In this document: one piece after another, positions 44,185-55,539 of the stretch
Layout: each line of letters starts with the position of its first letter
Numbering within the stretch: position 1 is the first letter of the stretch
NCBI GenBank assembly: GCA_022414725.1
Contig: JAJSRW010002112.1
Coordinates: 1-64,000, forward strand
DNA: 64,000 nucleotides
Reading direction: 5' to 3'
Source: Microglena sp. YARC
Taxonomy: Eukaryota; Chlorophyta; Chlorophyceae; Chlamydomonadales; Chlamydomonadaceae
Made by a program: the position numbers and the translations under genes
The notes under the pieces: model-generated
What the model saw: the letters and a program-made list of their open reading frames with translations, nothing else
What the model was told of the DNA's origin: nothing
Database searches by the model: none

Positions 44185-44568
44185 CTAGGAAATTGGGCTG
44201 AACTCGCGAGTTACTGAATGCACGATCGCAGCTGAGGTGCTAGCCATCTTTGGTGCGCTACACCATACAGGGATGCTTAGCCCGTGCTTCTGCCGCCTCC
44301 CAAAGAACTCTGGTGCAGCTCTTCGCATCCGAGGAACGGCTTTAGGCAGGTCACAACGATTTTGCGACGGATGGTTACTGATGCGCATGATCTTACCAGC
44401 AGAGCTGATTTCCTTCATTCCGAAGGCAGGGGCATCCCTCCACATAAAGTTGCAGTATACCAAGCCAGCGGCAAGGTAAATGCTGCCGGATGGGACAGCG
44501 AAAGCCTTGTTGGTGAAATAGGATGTGTAGCTCATGGTGATGACAATGCGAAGGCGAAGAAGGCTCAT
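44185..44568 (-). CDS. Candidate small protein (127 codons), unknown
   Basis: Minus-strand open frame in unique DNA with ordinary composition. It begins MSLLRLRIVITMSYTSYF and contains SIYLAAGLVYCNFMWRDA and PAFGMKEISSAGKIM, with Arg-rich text later (PRMRRAAPEFFGRRQ) and a stop after REFSPIS. No splice evidence or known motif. An overlapping plus-strand frame is about as long, so coding is uncertain. Confidence 0.3.
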   Translation of the reverse strand: MSLLRLRIVITMSYTSYFTNKAFAVPSGSIYLAAGLVYCNFMWRDAPAFGMKEISSAGKIMRISNHPSQNRCDLPKAVPRMRRAAPEFFGRRQKHGLSIPVWCSAPKMASTSAAIVHSVTREFSPIS

Positions 44569-45213
44569 GCAGTATCAAGCAGCTAAGCGTGGGTTCCGAT
44601 TTCGAAGTACAATTCCGGTACAAAACCGGACCCCGCCCCCAACGAAACTGGGACTGGGGCGATCTGGGGCGGACTCGGGCGGACTGGGGGATCCATGACT
44701 GGGAGCTGGCCGCGGTCCCCATCCTCTTCACACAAACTTCCCATCCATCATTCGCACTGCGCATACATACCAATCCTTCGCCACACGCCACGTATATACG
44801 CACACGCACTAATTATATTCTTATATCAATCCACCAAAGCTGTCCCCCGAGTCCAGTAGTCCAACACCGCAGTGGTGCATGCTGCATGCGTTTCTTTGAC
44901 AAGGCATCGAATTTAGAAGCCCTAGCCGCTTCAAACCATTCTACCTAGCAAAGCGAGCTTCTATCCATCTTCCTTACCTCACACACTTCACTAGTGTCTT
45001 GACCGGAGCTGGACCACACCGCGGTTCATAGGAGCCGGCCAAGGGAATCCAGCAGACCCCTCGATTATAGCAGCTTCTCGAACCTCTACCTGGCCTGGTA
45101 TTGCGCGCGGCAGTCGCCGAAAGGCCATGTTAGCATATCAGCTTCAGGCCAGGTACTGGCATAGTCAGCCATATTGATACAACTAGGAGCACTACAGCTG
45201 CTTTGTTCTCCAG
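44569..45213. other. Unique DNA upstream of gene 3 exons
   Basis: Includes a GGGGCGATCTGGGGCGGACT-type short repeat at 44645-44690. Non-repetitive otherwise, so earlier gene 3 exons or its promoter may lie here. An open plus-strand frame at 44589-44948 lacks splice support. Confidence 0.35.
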
Positions 45214-45292
45214 GAAGTACACAAAAAGTGTCTTAGAAATGACTGCTTCCCTTAGAGAGAAGCTGACCAACATGTCAGAAAGACTGGAGCAG
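45214..45292 (+). CDS. Gene 3 exon a
   Basis: Plus-strand exon, 79 nt, acceptor TTCTCCAG|GAAG and donor GAGCAG|GTGGGG. It reads KYTKSVLEMTASLREKL then TNMSERLEQ, a heptad-like helical or coiled-coil text. It leaves in phase 0, matching exon b. Confidence 0.5.
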
Positions 45293-45376
45293 GTGGGGTG
45301 CGGAGTTGTACTCACCTAAGCAGTGTGTTTGTGTCCATGTGCCTATGTGTGTGTTTGTGTGAGTCCATGTGTGTAT

Positions 45377-45752
45377 CAGGGTACTTCCATTGACCAAATT
45401 GGCCAGCGCTTTAGCACACTTGAAAACAAAAATACTGCCCTTTATAGTGCTACAAGCGTAAAAATTGCATGCTGCGCCCACAGTAGTGCGGTTCAGAGAC
45501 GAAATCGACTTTCTCCGATTGGACCCAAATTAACTAGGACTGATGGTTCAGACAAAATACATTTTTGGGTCATTTTGTCGAAAATATTTTTTGATTTTGG
45601 ACCCACATTTATTTTGTGCAGTGATTTTTCCACCAAAAATGGAAATGGGCCCACATTGTGACAGGGGGTTGCAAAAAACTGTGCGAAACGCGCAGTGGGG
45701 CTCAAAAAGGCAGCGCGCCAGCGCGCAAAAGCGTGCGCTTGGAAGTACCCTG
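45377..45752. mobile_element. hAT-like element, family B, long copy
   Basis: Inverted termini CAGGGTACTTCCA and TTGGAAGTACCCTG. Flanks GTGTGTAT (45369-45376) and GTATGCAT (45753-45760) match at 6 of 8, a decayed 8-bp target duplication. The 376-bp interior has GCGCAGTGGGGCTCAAAAAG and CAGCGCGCCAGCGCGC, shared with 62163-62456. It is inserted in the TG-rich intron after exon a. Confidence 0.75.
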
Positions 45753-45759
45753 GTATGCA

Positions 45760-46310
45760 TGTGTGTGTTTCTGATTCCATGTGCCTATGTTTATGTGTGT
45801 GTGTGTGTGCCTATGTTTACGTGTGTGTGTGTGTGTGCCTATGTTTATGTGTGTGTGTGTGCCTATGTTTATGTGTGTGTGTGTGTGCCAATGTTTATGT
45901 GTGTGTGTGTGCCTATGTTTATGTGTGTGTGTGTGCCTATGTTTATGTGTGTGTGTGTGTGCCTATGTTTATGTGTGTGTGTGTGCCTATGTTTATGTGT
46001 ATGTGTGTGCCTATGTTTATGTGTGTGTGTGTGTGTGCCTATGTTTATGTGTGTGTGTGTGTGCCTATGTTTATGTGTGTGTGTGTGTGCCTATCCCTTT
46101 GCCTATATGTGTGTCTTTGTGCATGCGTGTGTGTCCATGTGCCTGTGTGTATGTCTGTGCCCATGGGCCTATGTGTCTGCCCATGGGCCTATCCTTGTAT
46201 TTGCGATTACGTGTGTGTATGAGCGTGTGCGTGTCCATGTGCCTATGTGTGTGTGTGTGGGTCCATGTGTCTATTTTTGTATTTGTGCCTGAGTCTATGT
46301 TATATGCGTG
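45760..46310 (+). repeat. TG-rich minisatellite (tgcctatgtttatgtgtgtg)
   Basis: About 15 units of 20-26 bp. G/T-rich on the gene 3 sense strand, like other donor-side DNA. Cys/Val-rich open frames are artefacts. Confidence 0.9.
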
Positions 46311-46315
46311 TGTGT

Positions 46316-46676
46316 CCACCACCACCACACCACCACCACCTCCACCTCCACCACCTCCACACCATATTCGACCTCCACCACCCCACCACCACCACCACCT
46401 CACACCATATTCGACCCACACACCACCACACACCACACTCCTCCACCTCCACCACATATTCGACCACACCACCACCACACCACTCCACCACCATATTCGA
46501 CCACCACTACCACCTCCACACCATATTCGACCACCACCACCACTACCACACCACACCACCACCACCACCGTCACACACTCCACCTCCACCACCATATTCG
46601 ACCCCCCCCCCCCCCCCACTCCACACCATATTCGACCACCACCACACCACCACACCACCATATCCCTGACCATTCT
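46316..46676 (+). repeat. CCACCA array with CATATTCGACC motif, acceptor side of gene 3 exon b
   Basis: About nine copies of CCATATTCGACC in a CAC-rich tract. Exon b begins a few bases later with AGGATATTCGCACCC, so the repeated motif is probably derived from the exon's start. Confidence 0.7.
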
Positions 46677-46694
46677 ACGCTAACCTGCATGTAG

Positions 46695-46777
46695 GAGACT
46701 GCCAGGATATTCGCACCCAGCATGTCCTATGAAGAGGTCTTAACTGCAGCTGCGGCCACCACTTCCAAAGCCAAACT
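46695..46777 (+). CDS. Gene 3 exon b
   Basis: Plus-strand exon, 83 nt, acceptor CATGTAG|GAGACT and donor AAACT|GTAGGT. It enters in phase 0 from exon a and leaves CT, which the first C of exon c completes to Leu. It reads ETARIFAPSMSYEEVL, TAAAATTSKAK. Three 90-bp copies of most of the exon with its donor follow. Confidence 0.6.
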
Positions 46778-47065
46778 GTAGGTCCCGCATTAACTGATAT
46801 TCGCACCCAGCATGTCATATGAGGAGGTCTTAACTGCAGCTGCGACCACCACTTCCAAAGCCAAACTGTAGGTCCCGCATTAACTGATATTCGCACCCAG
46901 CATGTCCTATGAAGAGGTCTTAACTGCAACTGCGGCCACCACTTCCAAAGCCAAACTGTAGGTCCCGCATTAACTGATATTCGCACACAGCATGTGTTAT
47001 GATGAGGTCTTAACTGCAGCTGCGGCCACCACTTCCAAAGCCAAACTGTAGGTCTTGCATTTACC
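46778..47065 (+). repeat. Donor-side array: three 90-bp copies of gene 3 exon b plus donor
   Basis: Exact 90-bp step (ATATTCGC at 46707, 46797, 46887, 46977). Each copy runs from ATATTCGCACCCAGCATGTC to GCCAAACT|GTAGGTC, with CATTAACTG as a short spacer. The acceptor is lost, so copies are exon ends plus donor. Confidence 0.88.
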
Positions 47066-47168
47066 AAAAAATAAATTGAAAACATGATTGAAACCAGAAG
47101 ATGAAATTGGTTGTAGAAAATCAAATTATATGATCATGCCAGGATCATGTAATTGCAAAATGTGTGTA

Positions 47169-47302
47169 TAGGGAATGGCAATATGATATCATATGATTCC
47201 GGCAGTATGACTAAGCTAAAGGTACCATTTATACACAATATCATCAGGATACAAACTGCATATCATACTCGCCTTTGGTCAACATCATATGATATGCCAG
47301 TA
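47169..47302. mobile_element. hAT-like MITE, family A, right end lost
   Basis: Starts TAGGGAATGGCAATATGATA and ends ATATGATATGCCAGT, where the other copies continue to CCCTA. The interior GACTAAGCTAAAGGTACCAT matches the family. Confidence 0.7.
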
Positions 47303-47560
47303 CATGTATATGTGTATATTACGTATAATAGTACACGTATGCGACGCATGGGTTTGGCAATGCCCTCCGACCCCCCTGAGCTCTGCGCTTCGCGCTCCGC
47401 CATGCGATGGCTACGCAACAATCATCCAATCATGCTTGGGTAGCCCAAGTAGCTACTTAACCTGGCCTACAGATATCTGAAATAAAAAACACTGAACACA
47501 CATGTAACCAGTACAGAATTACACATGTCTGGAAATCTATCGCTGATAAGAATTTATCCC
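47303..47560. other. Unique intronic DNA
   Basis: No repeats or exon seen before the CACCC-rich array. Confidence 0.4.
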
Positions 47561-47564
47561 TTTT

Positions 47565-50500
47565 TACTGCCCACCAATATTGAGTCTGAGGTTATGGGAT
47601 TACGCCCTTGCCTGCTCCCCAGCCCTACTACCCCAACCCCCACTCCAACCCCAACCCCAACCCAACCACACTCCACACCCACACCCACACACCACCACAC
47701 CCCACAACCCCACCACACCACTCAGCCACTCACCCACACCACTCACCCCCAAAACTGATTCACTGCACAGCAATATTGGATATGAGGTCACCACTCACCC
47801 ACCTACAAACACACACAACCCACCCCTCGTTCACACCCACACCACGCACCCACCTACACACACACACCTTCACACACCTACTCACCACCCACCTCTCCAC
47901 TCACCACACCCACTCACCCCCCCAAATATGATTCGATGCACAGAAAAAATGGGTCTGAGGTTATGGGGCCACGCCTCGCTTGCTCATCCACCACCTACCT
48001 ACAACCCACCACCCAACCACCCACTCACCCCCAAACTGGTTCAATGCACAGGAATATCGGGTCTGAAGTAATGGGGCTACGCCCTCGCCTACTTACCCCC
48101 ACCGACCCACACCCCACCAACACCCCCACCCACCCACACCACTCACCCACCCACCCGCACCCACTCACCCACTACACCACCCACCCACCCACCCAAGTAC
48201 CCACACCCCACCAACACCCCACCCACAACCGCAACCCAACTACCCACACCCCAACCACACCACACCACCTACCCGCACCCACTCACCCCAAATCTGATTC
48301 AATGCACAGCAACATAGTGGCCGAGGTTATGTGGCTACGCCCTCACGCCGCTCACCCACCACCCACCCACCCACATCCTACACACACTCACCCACACACA
48401 CTCACTCACCCACACACACCCACACACGACCGCCACCCACACCCCCACACCCCTCCACCCCAGAACTGATTCAATGCACAGGAATATCGGGGCTGAAGTA
48501 ATGGGGATACGCCCTCACTGCTCACCCACCCGCACCCCCACTCATACCTACCCCCCCCCCCCCACCACCACCACCACCCACCCACCCCACACACACACAC
48601 CCACCCGCACAAACCCACACCCACTCACCCCTCAAAAAACTGATTCACTGCACACCATATTTGGTCTGGGTTATGAAGCTACGCCCTCGCCGCTTGCCAA
48701 CCAAGCCCCCCCCCCCACCTCCCCACATCCCCCCCCCCCCCCCCCCCCCCCCCCCCCACGACACACACAACACACACTCACCATCCAAATCTGATTCAAT
48801 GCACAGGAATATCGGGGCTGAGGTAATGGAGATACGCCTCACCTGCTCACCCACCCGCACCCACTCATACCCACCCACCCACCCACCCACCCACCCACCA
48901 CACCACCCCACCGCACAAACCCACACCCACTCACCCCTCAAAACTGATTCACTGCACACCAATATTTGGTCTGGGTTATGGAGCTACGCCTCGCCTGCTT
49001 GCCAACCCAAGCCTCCCCCCCCCCCCCCCCATACCTCCCCCCCCCCCCACACACACACACACACTCACCATCCAAATCTGATTCAATGCACAGGAATATC
49101 GGGCTGAGGGTAATGGAGATACGCCCTCACCTGCTCAAACCACCCGCACCCCCACTCATACCTCCCCCCACCACCACCCACCCACCCACCACCCCACCCG
49201 CACAAACCCACACCCACTCACCCTCAAAACTGATTCACTGCACACCAATATTTGGTCTGGGGTTATGGAGCTACGCCCTCGCCTGCTTGCCAACCCAAGC
49301 CCTCCCCCCCCCCCCCCCCCCCCCCCCCCCTACCCACCCACACCCCACCCACCCACCCACCCACCACACCCACTCACCATCCAAATCTGATTCAATGCAC
49401 AGCAATATTGGGGCTGAGGTTATGGGGCCACGCCCTCGCTTGCCCCCCCCACCCCCCCCACCCACTCACCCCCCCACCCACCCACCCACACCCACTTACC
49501 CCAAAACTGATTCAATGCACAGCAATATCGGGGCTCAGGTTATGTGGCTACGCCCTCACCACACCCACCCACCCACCACACCCCACCCACACTCACCCAC
49601 ACACACCCACTCACCCACACACACCCACTCACACCCGCACACCCCCTCCACCCCCAAATCTGATTCAATACACAGGAATATCGGGGCTGAGGTAATGGGG
49701 ATACGCCCTCACCTGCTCACCCACCCCACCCCACTCATACCTACCCACCACCCACCCACCCACACCCACTCACCATCCAAATCTGATTCAATGCACAGCA
49801 ATATCGGGGCTCAGGTTATGGGGATACACCCGTCACCTGCTCACCCACCCGCACCCCCACTCATACCTACCCCCCCCACCCCACACACACACCCCACCCG
49901 CACAAACCCACACACATCACCCTCAAAACTGATTCACTGCACACCAATATTTGGTCTGGGTTATGGAGCTACGCCCTCGCCTGCTTGCCAACCCAACCCT
50001 CCCCCCCCCCTACCCATCCACCCACCCACCCACCACCCACACCCACTCACCATCCAAATCTGATTCAATGCACAGCAATATAGGGGCTGAGTTATGGGGC
50101 TACGCCCTCGCTTGCCCCCCACCCACCCACTCACCCACCCACCCACCCACACCCACTTACCCCCCCAAATCTGATTAAATGCACAGCAATATCGGGCTTA
50201 GTTATGTGGCTACGCCCTCACCCACCCACCTCACCCCACACACACTCACCCACACACACCCACTCACCCACCACACCCTCTCACACCCCAACCCCCTCCT
50301 CCCCAAATCTGATTCAATGCACAGGAATATCGGGGCTGAGGTAATGGGGATACGCCCTCACCTGCTCACCCACCGCACCCCCACTCATACCTACCCACCC
50401 ACCCACCCACCCACCCACCCACCCACCCACACCCACTCACCATCCAAATCTGATTCAATGCACAGCAATACCGGGGCTGAGGTAATGGGGATACACCTCA

Positions 50501-50683
50501 CCTGCTCACCCACCCGCACCCCCACTCATACCTACCCCCCCCACCACCACACCCACACACCCCACACACACACCCACACACACAAACCCACACACACTCA
50601 CCCCTCAAAACTGATTCACTGCACACCAATACTTGGTCTGGGGTTATGGAGCTACGCCCTCGCATGCTTGCCAACCCAAGCCC

Positions 50684-50718
<35 letters not shown>

Positions 50719-51360
50719 CCCCCCCCCATCCCCCCCCTACCCATCCACCCACCCACCCACACCCACTCACCATCCAAATCTGATTCAATGCACAGCAATA
50801 TTGCGGCTGAGGTTATGGGGCTACGCCCTCGCTTGCCCCCCCCCACCCACCCACTCACCCCCTAAAACTGAGTAAATGCACAGCAATATCGGGGCTGAGA
50901 TAATGGGGGTACTCACCTGCTCACCTGCTCACCCCCCACCCCCACACCCACTCCCACCCACCCACCCACCCACCTACACCCACTCACTCACCCCCACACA
51001 CACACTCACTCACCCACACACACACACTCACCACCCACACACCACCCACACACACACACTCACCACACCACACTCACTCACCCACCCACCCACACTCACC
51101 CACACACACACACTCACCCACACACACACGCTCACCCACACACACACACTCACCCACCCACACACACTCACCCACCCACCCACACACACTCACCCACACA
51201 CGCACACTCACCCACCACCCACACACACACTCACCCACCCACACACACTCACCGACCCACACACACTCACCCACACACACACACTCACCCACACACACAC
51301 ACTCACCCACACCCACTCACTCACCCACACACACACACTCACCCCCAAAATCTGATTCAA
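47565..51360 (+). repeat. Acceptor-side array: about 23 copies of acceptor plus gene 3 exon c 5' part
   Basis: Units of about 100-260 bp. Each has a C/A-rich tract (CACCC, CCACC, poly-C), GATTCAATGCACAG, then CAATATCGGGGCTGAGGTTA and TGGGGCTACGCCCTCGCCTG, where the exon part ends. A second subtype reads CACACCAATATTTGGTCTGG and has lost the AG. Subtypes alternate in part, which suggests higher-order duplication. The last 500 bp before exon c is almost pure CACACTCACC. Confidence 0.92.
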
Positions 51361-51367
51361 TGTACAG

Positions 51368-51545
51368 CAATATCGGGGCTGAGGTAATGGGGCTACGCCC
51401 TCGCCTGCTCACCCCAAAAGCGATCTATGAAAAAACAGAGACAGATTTCCAGGAGATCATGCGATACCGGGATGACTGGCCGGAGGGAGACGACCGTCGG
51501 GACATCATTCCCATATACAGCATTCGGGAGGCTCGCAAAGCAGAG
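51368..51545 (+). CDS. Gene 3 exon c
   Basis: Plus-strand exon, 178 nt, acceptor ATGTACAG|CAATA and donor GCAGAG|GTGGGT. Its first C completes Leu from exon b and it leaves in phase 0. It reads NIGAEVMGLRPRLLTPK, AIYEKTETDFQEIMRYRD, DWPEGDDRRDIIPIYSI, REARKAE. It is the only copy holding both the 5' part (amplified upstream) and the 3' part (amplified downstream). The family is not recognised with confidence. Confidence 0.75.
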
Positions 51546-53212
51546 GTGGGTTGGCCATGGTAGTGTATTACTGAGTGGTAATTGGCTATTAAGGAGGGGT
51601 GGGGTGGAAGGGGTGGGGGGGGTGGGGTGGGGGGGGCGTCGACATCATTCCCATATACAGCATTCGGGAGGCTCGCAAAAGCAGAGGTGGGTTGACCATG
51701 GTAGTGTATTATAGAGAGGTAATAGGCTATTAAGGAGGGGTGGGGTGGAAGGGTGGGGTGTGGGGTGTGGGGGGGGGGCGTCGGACATTCATTCCCATAT
51801 ACAGCATTCGGGAGGCTCGCAAAGCAGAGGTGGGTTGACCATGGTAGTGTATTATAGAGAGGTAATTGGCTATTAAGGAGGGGTGGGGTGGAAGGGGTGG
51901 GTGTGTGTGGGGGGGGGGCGTCGGGACATCATTCCCATATACAGCATTCGGGAGGCTCGCAAAGCAGAGGTGGGTTGACCATGGTAGTGTATTATAGAGA
52001 GGTAATTGGCTATTAAGGAGGGGTGGGGTGGAAGGGGTGGGGTGTGTGTGTGTGGGGGGGGCGGTCGGGACATCATTCCCATGTACAGCATTCGGAGGCT
52101 CGCAAAGCAGAGGTGGGTTGACCATGGTAGTGTATTATAGAGAGGTAATTGGCTATTAAGGAGGGGTGGGATGGAAGGGGTGGGGTGTGTGGGGGGGGGG
52201 GGCGTCGGGACATTCATTCCCATATACAGCATTCGGGAGGCTCGCAAGCTGAGGTGGGTTGACCATGGTAGTGTATTATAGAGAGGTAATTGGCTATTAA
52301 GGAGGGGTGGGGTGGAAGGGGTGGGGTTTGGGGGGGGGGGGGGGCGTCGGGACATCATTCCCATATACAGCATTCGGGAGGCTCGCAAAGCAGAGGTGGG
52401 TTGGCCATGGTAGTGTATTTATAGAGAGGTAATTGGCTATTAAGGAGGGGTGGGGTGGAAGGGTGGGGTGTGTGTTGGGGGGGGGGGCGTCGGGACATCA
52501 TTCCCATATACAGCATTCGGAGGCTCGCAAAGCAGAGGTGGGTTGGCCATGGTAGTGTATTACTGAGTGGTACTTTGCTGTTAGGAAGGGTGGTGTGGTG
52601 GTGGAAGTGGGGGGTGGTGGTGGTGGGGGGGGGGGGTATGGATATAATTCCTATATACAGCATTCAGGAGGCACGGAAAGCCGAGGTGGGTAGGCCATGA
52701 CAGTGTATTATATATGGCATTGCATTATGAATATGCTGGTGGGAAGGGGTAGGGGGGCTGGAGGGCGACAACTGTAGAGACATCATTCCCATATACAGCA
52801 TCCGAGAGGCTCACAAAACCGAGGGTGGGTTAGCCATGACAGTGTATTATGGAGAGGTAATTGGCTATTAAGGAGGGGGGTGGGGTGGGTGGAAGGGGTG
52901 GGGGTGGGGGGGGCGTACGGATATCTTTTCCATATACAGCATTCGAGAGGCACGAAAAGCCGAGGTGAGATAGCAGTGTATCATTGAGAGGTAAATTGGC
53001 TGTTAGGGAGGGATGTAGTGGTGTGGTGGTGTGTGTGTGTGGTGTGTGTGTGTGGGGGGGGGGGGGGGGGGGGGGGGGGCGTATGGATATCATTCCTCTG
53101 TACAGCACTCATGAGGAACGAAAAGCCGAGGTGGGTCGGCCATAGCAGTGTATCATTGAGAGGTAATTGGCTGTTAGGAAGGGATGTAGTGGTGGTGGTG
53201 GGGTGTTTGTGT

Positions 53213-53243
<31 letters not shown>

Positions 53244-54627
53244 GGGGGGGGGTATTGACATCATTCCCTTATACAGCATTCGGGAGGCTCGCAAGGTGGC
53301 AGTGTATTATGCATGATAGCATATTATGTACAGGCTGGTGTGAAGGGGTAGGAGGGCTGGAGGGCGATTACCATAGAGACATCATTCCCATATACAGCAT
53401 TTGGGAGGCACGCAAAGCAGAGGTGAGTTGGCCATGGCAGTGTATCATAGAGAGGTAGTTGGCTGTTAGGAACTGGGGGGGGGGGAGGGGTGTGTGTGTG
53501 GGGGTGGGGTGGGGGTGGGGGGGGGCGAAGGACATCATTCCTATGTACAGCATTAGGGGGCACGGTTAAAGCCGATGTTAGTTTAATCAAATTATTAATG
53601 CTTTAATTTATGACATTGAATTAATTGGCCTTGGTAAGGATGGGGATGATAGGCTTGGGGTGAGTTTAATTCAATTGATTTATAAATTAATTAACTAATC
53701 GATTAATTGGCCATGGTATGGATGGGGTGATTGCCGGAGGAGATGACCGTAGGGACATCATTCCTATATACAGCATTCGGGAGGCATGCAAAGCTGAGGT
53801 GGGTTGGCCATGGTAGTGTAAAAACAAAAGGTAATGATAACGCCTGGTGGGGCGTGGTGCTAAGGGAGCCCGTCGTACGCGGGTGGGGAGCGGTCTCCTA
53901 CCTCAACTGGACAAGCTACCACCGCGGTTGACGACGACCTGCAACGCCAAGAGCGACCAAAGGGGGAGTCAAACCCCCGACTCTTCATTCTTAAGCAATC
54001 TGGTCTACCACTAGACCATTGTAAATCACTGAAAGAGGCCATGGTAGTGTATTTTAGAGAGGTAATTGGATGTTAGGGAAGGGGTGTGGGTGGTGTAAGT
54101 GGTGGGGGTGGGGTGGGGGGGGGGGGGTGGGGGGGGGTATGGATATAATTCCCATGTACAGCATTCGGAGGCACGAAAAGCCGAGGTGGGTTGGCCATGG
54201 CAGTGTATTATTGAGAGGGAATTGGCTGTTAGGGAGGGTGGGGTGGGTGGAAGGGGTGGGGGGTGGGGTGGGGTGGAAGGGTGGGGTGGGGTGGAAGGGG
54301 TGGGGGGTGGGTGGGGTGGGGGGCGTGTGGACATCATTCCCATATACAGCATTCGGGAGGCAGGCAAAGCAGAGGGGAGTTTAATTATATTAATTTTTCA
54401 AATGACTAAATTAAATTAAGTGACTCAATTAAACTAATCGGCTTTGGTGAGGATGGGAGATGAAAGGCCGGAGGTGAATTTAATTCAATTAATTTATTGA
54501 TTACATCAATTAATTGATTAATTGGCCATGCTATGGACGGGGGATGACAGGCCGGAGGGCGATTACCGCTGAGACAGCATTCCCATATCCAGCAGGGGTT
54601 GTTAAGGAGGGTGTGTGTGGTGGTGTG

Positions 54628-54677
<50 letters not shown>

Positions 54678-54930
54678 CGTATGGATATCATTCCACTTAC
54701 AGCATTCGGAAGGCACGGAAAGCCGAGGTAGGTTGGCCATGGTAGTGTATTATAGAGAGGGTAATTGGCTTTTAGGAGTGTGGTGTGTGGTGGTGGTGGT
54801 GGTGGTGGTGTGTGTGTGGGGAGTGGAGTGGTTGGGGGGGGGGGGGGGGGGGATGGATATCATTCCGATATACAGCATTCAGGAGGCTCGCAAATCAGAC
54901 GTGGGTTGACCATGGCAGTGTATTATGTAG
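51546..54930 (+). repeat. Donor-side array: about 20 copies of gene 3 exon c 3' part plus donor
   Basis: Units of about 110-220 bp. Each has GACATCATTCCCATATACAG, CATTCGGGAGGCTCGCAAAG, CAGAG|GTGGGTTGGCCATGG, then TAGTGTATTATAGAGAGGTA and a GTGGGG / poly-G tract. A SINE interrupts one unit at 53821-54036. Units from 51.6 to 52.5 kb are nearly identical (about 145-bp step); those beyond 53.4 kb are diverged and carry TTAATTAA-rich inserts. Confidence 0.92.
53821..54036 (-). mobile_element. tRNA-derived SINE, copy in exon c array
   Basis: Minus-oriented. The head on that strand has ATGGTCTAGTGGTAGACC (box A) and GGGGGTTTGACTCCCCC (box B region), then a tRNA-unrelated body ending GGCGTTATCATTACC. 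It is flanked by a perfect 15-bp direct repeat, GGCCATGGTAGTGTA (53806-53820 and 54037-54051). The flanking sequence is array unit, so the insertion came after the array had formed there. Confidence 0.85.
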
Positions 54931-54984
54931 AGGCTGGTGGGACGGGGTAGGGGGGCCGGAAGGCGATGTCCGTATGTAATAATT

Positions 54985-55105
54985 CATAATTCATTAAACA
55001 GAATTCATTATACATAATTCATTAAACATAATTCATTAAACATAATTCATTAAACATAATTCATTAAACATAATTCATTAAACATAATTTTTTAAACATA
55101 ATTCC
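54985..55105. repeat. 15-bp repeat (cataattcattaaa)
   Basis: About eight units of CATAATTCATTAAA, followed by repeat X. Confidence 0.88.
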
Positions 55106-55190
55106 CATGACGGTTGTCGGTCAAACGGGCAACAGGGTGTCCCTGGGAGCTCCCGCCCGACAGAATGGGGGGGCTCCGCCAGAACAAATT
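55105..55190 (+). repeat. Family X repeat, partial copy
   Basis: CGGTCAAACGGGCAACAGGG, GGGAGCTCCCGCCCGACAGA and GGGGGGGCTCCGCCAGAACA match 28085-28160. Confidence 0.65.
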
Positions 55191-55254
55191 CTCGGGGCTG
55201 CATGTTCCTGCAGTCTCTTCTTTGGGCTACACGTAGCAGCTTCTAGTCAGCTCC

Positions 55255-55480
55255 TTTCACCCACCCTTGGGCCAGAAGGCCAAGCCACCAGGCTGCGGGC
55301 TGAAGTCATCAGTGGCACAAGAGGAGGGCCATGCGCAAGATCTTGAATCCACCCCCCCCTCAAGACCTCTCACCCACGCCCCCTTGCCCCCCTTGCCCCC
55401 CCCACACCACACCACACCACACCACACCACACACACACACACACTGAACACACACACACACACACACACACTCACACACT

Positions 55481-55539
<59 letters not shown>

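Noticed and set aside
45695..46683. Cys/Val/Met-rich 300-codon frame
   Set aside because: TG minisatellite running into a CCACCA tract, within the intron between gene 3 exons a and b.
36600..54690. Long poly-G and poly-C tracts as regulatory or origin sites
   Set aside because: They occur as spacers in nearly every array and vary in length, so slippage is the simplest explanation. Some could be assembly artefacts.
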